Assembly (NCBI GenBank): GCA_937885165.1
Contig: CAKZZJ010000019.1
Span: forward strand, 1 to 10,956
From: an uncultured Caryophanales bacterium
GTDB taxonomy: Bacteria > Bacillota_I > Bacilli_A > Acholeplasmatales > Anaeroplasmataceae
Length of the DNA stretch: 10,956 nucleotides
Direction: 5' to 3'
Position 1 is the first letter of the stretch. Each line of letters opens with the position of its first letter. The position numbers and the translations under genes are program-made. The notes under the pieces are model-generated. The model was not told the DNA's origin. It was given only the letters and a program-made list of their open reading frames with translations, and searched no databases. This document shows positions 1-5,498 of this stretch, piece by piece.

Positions 1-267
1 TATCAAGGTCAAGATGGCCAAATGCGTTATGTGACTGAGGTAGTGTGTGAAAATGTTGAAAATTTAACACCAAAAGAAGGCGGAATTCAGAACCAACCGC
101 AACAAAATTTTCAGCAGCCAACATATCAACAACCATCTTACCAACAGCCAAAAGATCCATATCAAGGATATAATAATCCAACATATGGCAATCAACAGTC
201 AAGTGCTGAAGAACAAACTCCAGAAAGATTTGATGTTGACTTAGATGATGGTGAATTACCATTTTAA
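1..267 (+). CDS. ssb: Single-stranded DNA-binding protein, C-terminal part (5' truncated by window)
   Basis: The frame is open from base 1, so the gene starts upstream of the window; the ATG at 22 is internal. The first visible residues (YQGQDGQMRYVTEVV) match the end of the SSB OB fold, where the last strand reads G-x-x-R-Y-V-T-E-V. A low-complexity linker rich in Gln, Pro, Tyr and Asn follows, with repeated QQP and YQQP units. The protein ends in an acidic tail, DVDLDDGELPF, the conserved tip by which SSB docks replication and repair partners; family members usually end DDDIPF or close to it. SSB coats single-stranded DNA during replication, repair and recombination. It sits 21 bases before rpsR, as expected for the rpsF-ssb-rpsR operon; rpsF is outside the window. 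Identification is firm; the full length cannot be seen. Confidence 0.95.
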   Translation, partial: YQGQDGQMRYVTEVVCENVENLTPKEGGIQNQPQQNFQQPTYQQPSYQQPKDPYQGYNNPTYGNQQSSAEEQTPERFDVDLDDGELPF

Positions 268-288
268 TTAGAAAATTAGGAGGAAATT

Positions 289-528
289 ATGCAACAGAGA
301 AATAACCGTGGAGATAGACGCGGAAAGAAAAAAGTATGTTATTTTAAGACAAACCATATTGAGCATATCGATTTCAAAGATGTTGATTTATTAAAAAGAT
401 TCATTACTGAAAGAGGTAAAATCTTACCTAGAAGAGTAACTGGAACTTCTGCAAAATATCAAAGAAAATTAGCTATCGCTATCAAACGTGCTCGTCATAT
501 GGCATTATTACCATTCGTAAAAGAATAA
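289..528 (+). CDS. rpsR: 30S ribosomal protein bS18
   Basis: A 79-residue basic protein of normal bS18 length. It has the family's hallmarks: a basic N-terminus (RRGKKKVCYF), the I-D-F-K-D-V-D-L-L segment near residues 28-36, and the conserved stretch LPRRVTGTSAKYQRKL at about 47-62, followed by an AIKRARHMALLPF end. bS18 binds 16S rRNA in the platform of the small subunit together with bS6. The ATG at 289 is supported by an AGGAGG-type ribosome binding site at 278-283. Only one Cys of the Zn-binding type is present (VCYF). It follows ssb directly and is followed by a terminator, so it is the last gene of its operon. Confidence 0.97.
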   Translation: MQQRNNRGDRRGKKKVCYFKTNHIEHIDFKDVDLLKRFITERGKILPRRVTGTSAKYQRKLAIAIKRARHMALLPFVKE

Positions 529-540
529 TAAAATTAAGAG

Positions 541-571
541 AAGATCATGTAGAAATATATGGTCTTTTTTT
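541..571 (+). terminator. Rho-independent terminator after rpsR
   Basis: Bases 541-550 (aagatcatgt) pair with 557-566 (atatggtctt) as a 10-bp stem with two G-T type pairs and a 6-base loop. The stem runs straight into seven T's (565-571). It lies 13 bases after the rpsR stop and would end the ssb-rpsR transcript. Confidence 0.85.
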
Positions 572-581
572 AATCTAAATA

Positions 582-587
582 TATAAT
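582..587 (+). promoter_or_regulatory. Possible -10 box (TATAAT) for the PH-like membrane protein gene
   Basis: A perfect TATAAT lies 24 bases before the ATG at 612 and just after the rpsR terminator. The expected -35 position falls inside the terminator stem and does not resemble TTGACA. In such AT-rich DNA a lone TATAAT is weak evidence, but the gene needs its own promoter if the terminator works. Confidence 0.4.
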
Positions 588-611
588 AAATATGTGGAGT
601 AATTAACTATT

Positions 612-1022
612 ATGAAATTTTATGCAAAAGTTGGAATATTTTATATGTTATTATTAATAACTATATTCGCTGGTTTTTTGGCATATGCAATTATCAGCAT
701 AGTTTTTTTGAATGAAATCATTATTTTTATTGTTATGTTAATAATATCTTTATTCATTTTATTATTGTTAATAACTGATCTTATATCATATATAGAATTA
801 AAAGAAGAATATTTATTTATAAGGATTGGATTATATAAAAAGAAAATATTATATAACAGTATAAAAAAAATTGAAGATACAAGATGGAATAGAAGCTTAA
901 TTTGTTTAGGATTAACATATAATACAAAAAATATATTTTATAATAATTTCAATTTTATTTCTGTTTCTATTAGAAACGAAGATAGATTCTTTGAAGAATT
1001 AGAAAAAAGAAGAATACATTAA
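612..1022 (+). CDS. Two-TM membrane protein with bacterial PH-like domain (bPH_4/DUF1200-like)
   Basis: A 136-residue protein. Two hydrophobic helices (about residues 7-31 and 36-58) are followed by a cytoplasmic-looking domain (59-133). The order in that domain is characteristic of small DUF1200/bPH_4 proteins: L-x-I-R-I-G-L then basic residues, a hydrophobic-Y-x-x-I-x-x-I segment (LYNSIKKIED), an LGLTY strand, then ISVSIRNEDRFFEELEKR, where the family usually has an I-S-P-x-x-x-x-x-F-x-x-x-L ending. The family assignment is from pattern memory; its molecular function is unknown and none is claimed. The start is ATG 612; the nearest GGAG (595-598) is 13 bases upstream, further than ideal. 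It is a single-gene unit, lying after the rpsR terminator and facing a gene on the other strand. AT content and poly-Ile/Leu helices are extreme but not different from the neighbours. Confidence 0.7.
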   Translation: MKFYAKVGIFYMLLLITIFAGFLAYAIISIVFLNEIIIFIVMLIISLFILLLLITDLISYIELKEEYLFIRIGLYKKKILYNSIKKIEDTRWNRSLICLGLTYNTKNIFYNNFNFISVSIRNEDRFFEELEKRRIH

Positions 1023-1056
1023 TTATGATTATTCATATTTAATAAATTACAAAATT

Positions 1057-1088
1057 AAAAGGCCCCACCATTTTAAGTGAGGCCTTTT
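1057..1088. terminator. Shared bidirectional terminator between convergent genes
   Basis: The inverted repeat aaaaggccccac (1057-1068) / gtgaggcctttt (1077-1088) has an 8-base loop. Read on the - strand the stem is fully paired (one G-U) and continues into a T-rich tract, ideal for the gene ending at 1100. Read on the + strand there is one C-A mismatch and a shorter T run, serving the gene ending at 1022. Confidence 0.85.
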
Positions 1089-1099
1089 AAGAGGCTTAA

Positions 1100-1723
1100 T
1101 TAATTTTTATTATTATTACTTTCAAATGTGATAATATATAGGAATGCAAGTACATAAATAAGTGCGAAGCCGATAGTAAGAACCATATATAATGGAGCTT
1201 CACTAAATGCATCTACAAAGCCTTTTGCTTTAAATATATTAACTAAATCAAGTACTGAAATTACACCACCAGCTATTGCGGCAAGCAGTGCGAAGAATTT
1301 TTTAAATCCACCTTTAAAAAACATTGCGATAAGTGCTAGTATTGCATCAGCAATACTTAAGATGAATAATACAAAACTTAATGTATTCATTCCGATTGAG
1401 CCATTTTTAAACATATCGATAACATCTGGAATTCTACTTAAGGCAAGTGGTAAGCTTACAGAAAATAAAGTGAATACTGTAGGTGTCATATTTACTCTTC
1501 CACCTAGATTCTTTAAAAATCCATAAACACATAAAAGCACTTGAATTGCAGTAGATGCCGCACAAACAAGATAACATATACTAGAAAATGATACATCAAA
1601 ATCGCTGAAATTGCTTTGGAATAAAGGGATTAATGTCTTAATATAATAATATAGGTTATATCCACCCCAGGCACCAGCTATGCCATAGAATAAAAAACCT
1701 AATACACTCTTGCTTTTTGTCAT
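1100..1723 (-). CDS. Six-TM integral membrane protein of unknown function
   Basis: A 207-residue protein that I do not recognise. It is almost entirely membrane: predicted helices at about 8-28, 47-70, 80-97, 113-136, 141-163 and 177-200, short polar loops, and a hydrophilic Asn-rich tail (ESNNNKN). There is no cleavable signal peptide, catalytic motif or transporter signature. The basic N-terminus (MTKSKS) suggests a cytoplasmic N-end. The start is well supported: GGAGG at 1730-1734 lies 6 bases before the ATG, and a good promoter lies just beyond. It is transcribed alone, convergent with the PH-like gene and divergent from the NERD-helicase. A structural or transport role is possible but cannot be chosen from the sequence. 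Confidence 0.8.
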   Translation of the reverse strand: MTKSKSVLGFLFYGIAGAWGGYNLYYYIKTLIPLFQSNFSDFDVSFSSICYLVCAASTAIQVLLCVYGFLKNLGGRVNMTPTVFTLFSVSLPLALSRIPDVIDMFKNGSIGMNTLSFVLFILSIADAILALIAMFFKGGFKKFFALLAAIAGGVISVLDLVNIFKAKGFVDAFSEAPLYMVLTIGFALIYVLAFLYIITFESNNNKN

Positions 1724-1742
1724 TTTTTACCTCCGTCATTTT

Positions 1743-1770
1743 ATTATACACTTTTTAAAAAATATGACAA
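1743..1770 (-). promoter_or_regulatory. Sigma-A type promoter for the six-TM protein gene
   Basis: On the - strand TTGTCA (1765-1770; 5 of 6 matches to TTGACA) is followed after 16 bases by a perfect TATAAT (1743-1748). The predicted start of transcription is some 12 bases before the GGAGG ribosome binding site. Confidence 0.75.
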
Positions 1771-1877
1771 TAATTTTAAGATAATAAAAACGTTATTATA
1801 ATAAATTTCTTTAAGAAAAGTATAGCTATTATTTATATTTTAATTTTGTTTAAACTATTTTAATAAGTTTTTTAAAA

Positions 1878-1886
1878 TGCTATAAT
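1878..1886 (+). promoter_or_regulatory. Extended -10 promoter for the NERD-helicase gene
   Basis: TGCTATAAT is an extended -10 element (TG-N-TATAAT) with no good -35, which extended -10 promoters can do without. The TATAAT ends only 15 bases before the ATG at 1902, so a transcript starting about 7 bases downstream would begin in or next to the AGAGG ribosome binding site (1892-1896), leaving a leader of roughly 8-10 bases. Confidence 0.6.
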
Positions 1887-1901
1887 GAAATAGAGGTAAT
1901 T

Positions 1902-3578
1902 ATGAATTTTCATCCGATTGATTATAATTTAGAACAAATTAAATCACATAGTAACGCTGAATATAAATTATTTCAGGAATTTATTAAACTGTCTACTCTA
2001 AAAAAATTAAATTGGGATATTTATTATAGTTATTATTATCGCAAAAGAGAAAAGGTAGACGGAATAAAAATTCATGATAATAACGAAATAGATTTTTTAG
2101 TGCTGGCTCCTGAGGTTGGTATTTTTATTATTGAAGTTAAGGGTGGATTTATAAAAAACAAAAATGGTAATTTATACAGCATAGATAGATTTCATAAATC
2201 ACATTATATTGATCCATATAATCAGGCTAAAAATAATTATTATGGTCTTACTAATATCATATTAGAATTATCTCAAAGAAAAATAGATTTAAGAAAATTT
2301 GTGAGTGGCTTTTTAGTTGCTTTTATGGATACAAATAAATTTATAGAAATACCAAAGAGTAATGGTTCTGATACATATTTATCAGGAATGAATTTATATG
2401 ATTTTATCCTTAAAGCATCCAATAAATTACATGAATTATCTATTGCTAATATAAAATATCCTACTAAAGAAGAAATAAAGAAAATAAAAGAAATATTAGA
2501 TGGAGAAGATTTTGAATATAAATTATCCAAAAAAGATTATATTGATTCTGTTAATCTAGCGATAAATGATTTAACAGATGAACAATTTGCAATATTTAGA
2601 GGTCTTCTTAAAAATAAAAGATGTTTAATTAATGGTAAGGCTGGTACAGGTAAAACAGTAATATCAGAATTATTATTTAAAGAGTTTTCTATAAACCAAA
2701 AACTTAAAGTTTTATATTTATCTTATAATTCTTTAATATCTTTAAGAGTTAAAAATGATTTAAGGGATGCTTCAAAATCAAAAGTATCACCATTTATGGG
2801 CTTTTTAGAAGATATCATTTTAAAGAATAATCCGATTCTTGATGTAGATAATGTGTCGATAGAAGAAAAATTAAAGAAACTCATTTTTTATTCAAATAAA
2901 TACATTACTGATAAAGATAAATATGATGTAATAATTATCGCTGAAGCCCAAGATATAGATGATAATAAGATATTAATTGAACTTTTTGACAAGTTATTGA
3001 TAAAAGGCTTAAAGGATGGATCATTTTATATTTTTTATGATGAGAATCAAGCGATTTATTATAAGGATGCAAAAAAGATTTATGAGAATGAATTATTTTA
3101 TGATGATGGATACCGTTATGCTAAATTTGATTTAATTAAAAACTGCCGTAATGGTGAAGGCGTAAAAGAAGCAATTGATAATATCTTTATCACGAAGAAG
3201 TTAGATGAATCAGTTAAAAATGATGATGTAAAATTTAAATATGTAAAGAATGAAGAAAAATATGCGCTAGATATTATTGATGAAATTGATAATTTAATCA
3301 AAGATGGAATAAATTATAATCAGATTACGATTTTAGTTGATCAGAAGAAAAACAATCATATTTTAGATAAAATAATCAAAAACTACAATCAAAAAATTAA
3401 AGAATTTAACAATCATAAAAACAATAAATTAACATATTCTACACCATATGCCTTCAAAGGTATGGAAAATGATGTTATCATTTATATAAGTATTAATCCA
3501 AATACTAAATTTGATTTACATTATGTAGCATTATCGCGTGCTAAAGCATATATTTATATTTATAAGATTAAAAAATAG
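1902..3578 (+). CDS. NERD nuclease-related domain protein fused to a superfamily 1 helicase/ATPase
   Basis: A 558-residue two-domain protein. The N-terminal part (about 15-150) is a NERD domain of the PD-(D/E)XK nuclease superfamily: N-E-I-D64-F-L-V, then G-I-F-I-I-E78-V-K80-G-G, so the Asp and the E-x-K pair are all present. The rest is a superfamily 1 ATPase: LTDEQ (224-228) as a Q-motif-like lead-in, Walker A GKAGTGKT (245-252), Walker B region IIIAEAQD (344-351), motif III YDENQ (379-383), the NCRN segment (414-417), FKGMEND (518-524) as motif V, and ALSRAK (543-548) as motif VI. The Walker B Asp is replaced by Ala347 (codon GCT at 2940-2942). Proteins of this architecture are generally annotated as NERD-containing DNA/RNA helicases and are often linked to DNA processing or defence, but no specific substrate can be inferred here. 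The spacing between Walker A and B (about 95 residues) is short, as in the DUF2075-like branch. The start is ATG 1902 with AGAGG 5 bases upstream. The gene stands alone with its own promoter and terminator. Confidence 0.85.
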   Translation: MNFHPIDYNLEQIKSHSNAEYKLFQEFIKLSTLKKLNWDIYYSYYYRKREKVDGIKIHDNNEIDFLVLAPEVGIFIIEVKGGFIKNKNGNLYSIDRFHKSHYIDPYNQAKNNYYGLTNIILELSQRKIDLRKFVSGFLVAFMDTNKFIEIPKSNGSDTYLSGMNLYDFILKASNKLHELSIANIKYPTKEEIKKIKEILDGEDFEYKLSKKDYIDSVNLAINDLTDEQFAIFRGLLKNKRCLINGKAGTGKTVISELLFKEFSINQKLKVLYLSYNSLISLRVKNDLRDASKSKVSPFMGFLEDIILKNNPILDVDNVSIEEKLKKLIFYSNKYITDKDKYDVIIIAEAQDIDDNKILIELFDKLLIKGLKDGSFYIFYDENQAIYYKDAKKIYENELFYDDGYRYAKFDLIKNCRNGEGVKEAIDNIFITKKLDESVKNDDVKFKYVKNEEKYALDIIDEIDNLIKDGINYNQITILVDQKKNNHILDKIIKNYNQKIKEFNNHKNNKLTYSTPYAFKGMENDVIIYISINPNTKFDLHYVALSRAKAYIYIYKIKK

Positions 3579-3579
3579 C

Positions 3580-3640
3580 AATAAGGGGCTGTTAGTTATT
3601 AAGCATCAAAAGTTTAACTTTTTAACAACCCCTTATTATT
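3580..3640 (+). terminator. Terminator after the NERD-helicase gene
   Basis: Bases 3580-3594 pair with 3623-3637 in a 15-position stem with one C-A mismatch, built around GGGG/CCCC. A short T-containing tail (ttattatttt) follows. The loop contains a second perfect hairpin (aaaagt 3608-3613 with actttt 3617-3622), so a branched or alternative fold is possible. It begins just after the TAG stop. Confidence 0.8.
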
Positions 3641-3751
3641 TTAATAAGAAAAGGACCTATCATATATGTGATGATGTGATTCATAACAATTTTTAATTTT
3701 ATGAAATTTTTTAAATAATTTTAGCTTTTTCTTTTTAAGTAAAATAAATTA

Positions 3752-3760
3752 TGTTATAAT
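3752..3760 (+). promoter_or_regulatory. Extended -10 promoter of the rpiB-upp-atp operon
   Basis: TGTTATAAT is an extended -10 element; the -35 region (3732-3737, ttttta) is poor and the upstream DNA is a strongly A/T-tracted stretch that could act as an UP element. The predicted start near 3767 gives a leader of about 15 bases, too short for a riboswitch. This is the only promoter I can support for the operon up to the window end. Confidence 0.7.
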
Positions 3761-3781
3761 TTATAGAAGTGGGGTGATATC

Positions 3782-4213
3782 TTGAAAATCGCAATCGGTT
3801 CAGATCATGCAGGATTTGAACTAAAAAACAAAATAAGAGATTATTTATTAGAAAAGAACATCGAAGTTATAGACTTTGGTTGTGATTCTAGTGCATCAAC
3901 AGATTATCCTATATATGGTAAGAAGGTTGCTAAAAGTGTAGCAAATAATGAAGCAGAAAAAGGCATAGTTATCTGCTATACAGGTATAGGCATATCAATT
4001 GTTGCGAATAAAGAAAAAAATATAAGATGTGCTTTAGTAAGAAGTAAGGATGAAGCATTTTTGACAAGGAGTCACAATGATGCTAATGTAGTAGCATTAG
4101 GTGCTAAATATACTCCATTTGAGCTTGCTAAAGAAATAGTTGATGTTTTTTTAGAAACTCCTTTTTCAAATTTGGAAAAGCATCAAAGAAGAATAAATGA
4201 AATAGAGGTATAA
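3782..4213 (+). CDS. rpiB: Ribose-5-phosphate isomerase B (RpiB/LacAB family)
   Basis: A 143-residue cytoplasmic enzyme of normal RpiB length that interconverts ribose 5-phosphate and ribulose 5-phosphate in the non-oxidative pentose phosphate pathway. It begins MKIAIGSDHAGFELK, with the phosphosugar-binding Asp8-His9. Cys65 in GIVICYTGIGISIVANK is the catalytic base position, and His98 in TRSHNDANVV is the ring-opening His. The usual CGTGIG motif reads CYTGIG here, with Tyr66 replacing Gly. LEKHQRRI near the end replaces the common G-R-H-x-R-R. The start is TTG at 3782, chosen because GGGGTGAT (3771-3778) is a strong ribosome binding site at the right distance and because residue 1 then aligns with the family. 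LacA/LacB galactose-6-phosphate isomerases are close relatives, but the context (upp, atp genes) and the Cys-His pair favour RpiB. It is the first gene of the operon and lies next to upp, which makes sense because both handle ribose phosphate. Confidence 0.92.
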   Translation: MKIAIGSDHAGFELKNKIRDYLLEKNIEVIDFGCDSSASTDYPIYGKKVAKSVANNEAEKGIVICYTGIGISIVANKEKNIRCALVRSKDEAFLTRSHNDANVVALGAKYTPFELAKEIVDVFLETPFSNLEKHQRRINEIEV

Positions 4214-4214
4214 A

Positions 4215-4844
4215 ATGTCAGTCACAATATTAAAGCATGCATTAATTACTCATAAGCTTACCAATATAAGAAAAAAAGAAACTAACACAAAAGATTTTTA
4301 TCATAATGTTAATGAAATTGCATCTCTTATGGCTTATGAAATAACAAAGGACTTTCCTTTAAAAGAAATAGAGATAGAAACACCTATATGTAAAACTATC
4401 CAGTATGAAATGAAAGATGAACTAGTAATTGTCCCAATTTTAAGAGCAGGGCTTGGAATGGTTGATGGACTTAGAAATGCAATACCTACAGCGAAGGTTG
4501 GATTTATCGGTTTATACAGGAATGAAAAGACCCTAGAGCCAGTAGAATATTATGCTAAATTTCCTGATAATATCGCATCAGACGATACCATCACTCTAGT
4601 AGTTGATCCGATGCTTGCAACAGGTGGAAGCGCGATTGCTGCAATTGATATGATTAAAAAAAGAGGCGCCAAGCACATAAGATTTGCTTGTCTTGTTGCT
4701 GCACCTATCGGAGTTGATTCCTTATCAAAGGCTCATCCTGATGTTGATATTTATGTTGCCGCATTAGATGAAAAACTAAATGAAGTCGGCTATATTGTAC
4801 CAGGACTTGGTGATTGTGGAGACAGACTTTTCGGAACTAAATAA
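4215..4844 (+). CDS. upp: Uracil phosphoribosyltransferase
   Basis: A 209-residue enzyme of standard length that salvages uracil: uracil + PRPP gives UMP + diphosphate. The PRPP loop is VVDPMLATGGSA (129-140). The upstream segment VPILRAGLGMVDG (73-85) and the C-terminal uracil-binding segment GYIVPGLGDCGDRLFGTK (192-209) are also typical; Cys201 replaces the common Ala of GLGDAGDR. The N-terminus (ILKHALITHKLTNIR) also matches. ATG 4215 starts one base after the rpiB stop and uses AGAGGT at the end of rpiB as its ribosome binding site, so the two are probably translationally coupled. upp ahead of the atp operon is a common arrangement in low-GC Gram-positive bacteria. Confidence 0.97.
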   Translation: MSVTILKHALITHKLTNIRKKETNTKDFYHNVNEIASLMAYEITKDFPLKEIEIETPICKTIQYEMKDELVIVPILRAGLGMVDGLRNAIPTAKVGFIGLYRNEKTLEPVEYYAKFPDNIASDDTITLVVDPMLATGGSAIAAIDMIKKRGAKHIRFACLVAAPIGVDSLSKAHPDVDIYVAALDEKLNEVGYIVPGLGDCGDRLFGTK

Positions 4845-5086
4845 TGAATTTTAAAAACGGTGCGAGATTTTATGCAGTCGCATCCCAGGGCTTTTTTACC
4901 CTTTTGATGCTTACAGGATTAGGCTATTTAATAGGCTATCTTATTGATAAAGATTCAGTATTAAAAGGAATATTGGCCGCAGTTGGTGCAATACTTGGAT
5001 TAGGTATTTTTATTTCATACTTACTTTATTTATTAGAAACTGAAGAAAAGGAAAAGAAAAAAAATGACAAAGGAACAAACAATTAA
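4844..5086 (+). CDS. AtpZ/AtpI-like small membrane protein heading the ATP synthase genes
   Basis: An 80-residue protein with two transmembrane helices (about 13-33 and 40-63) joined by a short loop (DKDSVLKG). It has glycine-rich helices (GLGYLIGYLID; AAVGAILGLGIF) and a charged C-terminus rich in Glu and Lys. This is the layout of the AtpZ-type proteins found before atp operons, which have been proposed to aid Mg2+/Ca2+ supply or F0 assembly; the role here is inferred from family and place. Its ATG shares one base with the upp stop (taATG), so translation is coupled. It overlaps the next gene by 23 bases. The sequence match is to a general pattern, not a strict motif. Confidence 0.75.
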   Translation: MNFKNGARFYAVASQGFFTLLMLTGLGYLIGYLIDKDSVLKGILAAVGAILGLGIFISYLLYLLETEEKEKKKNDKGTNN

Positions 5087-5498
5087 ATATTTGGTAGTTC
5101 CCGTATCGGTTGTGTTAATTGCGATAATAACAGTCGTCTTGGTATTTGCTGCAAGAGAAAATATCTGGAGGTATTATCTTATAGGTGGTGCTTTAGGTTT
5201 ACTTACTCATGGATTTATGATTAAATCAACAGCAAGAATAACTAGAATGTCTAATGACCCGACTTTTAACGCAAGAAAAAGTGCGATGATATGGATGTTA
5301 ATAAGAATGGTTGTTGTCGTAGGTGTTTTTGTAGGAATAGCATTTTTAGCCAAAGATGATTTGCAAGAAAATGACAAAAGTAAACTTGTTGTAGATTTAA
5401 TCGTTGCTTTGGCAGGATATATGACAGTCAAAATAATTTTCTTATTATCAATAGGTTTAACCAGATATTTAGAGAGAAGGGAGGCTAAAATGGAGTGA
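5064..5498 (+). CDS. atpI: ATP synthase protein I-like membrane protein
   Basis: A 144-residue protein with four predicted transmembrane helices (about 9-29, 36-54, 74-97 and 108-132). Features are an Arg-rich loop (KSTARITRMSNDP) between helices 2 and 3 and a basic-acidic tail (TRYLERREAKME). Size, four helices and position between the AtpZ-like gene and atpB fit AtpI, an accessory protein thought to help assemble the c-ring; the call leans on position because AtpI sequences diverge strongly. ATG 5064 lies within the preceding gene, with AAGGA at 5048-5052. The stop is TGA, the only TGA stop among the genes in this window, and it overlaps the GTG start of atpB by four bases (GTGA). Confidence 0.7.
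   Translation: MTKEQTIKYLVVPVSVVLIAIITVVLVFAARENIWRYYLIGGALGLLTHGFMIKSTARITRMSNDPTFNARKSAMIWMLIRMVVVVGVFVGIAFLAKDDLQENDKSKLVVDLIVALAGYMTVKIIFLLSIGLTRYLERREAKME

Noticed and set aside
109..213. Repeated CAACAGCCA-like units suggesting a DNA repeat array
   Set aside because: They encode the Gln/Pro/Tyr-rich linker of SSB, a common low-complexity tail, and are not a spaced repeat array.
2273..2530. Open frame on the - strand inside the NERD-helicase gene
   Set aside because: It is the shadow of a strongly coding + strand gene; no family resemblance and no ribosome binding site logic.
3116..3301. Second - strand open frame inside the NERD-helicase gene
   Set aside because: A low-complexity Ser/Phe/Ile-rich shadow of the Lys/Asp-rich coding strand.
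3641..3751. Possible small RNA or riboswitch in the AT-rich gap before rpiB
   Set aside because: It lies upstream of the predicted transcription start, has only weak self-pairing (atcatatatgtgat), and the leader itself is about 15 bases.
5207..5431. - strand open frame opposite atpI
   Set aside because: A Thr/Ile/Leu-rich shadow with no independent support.
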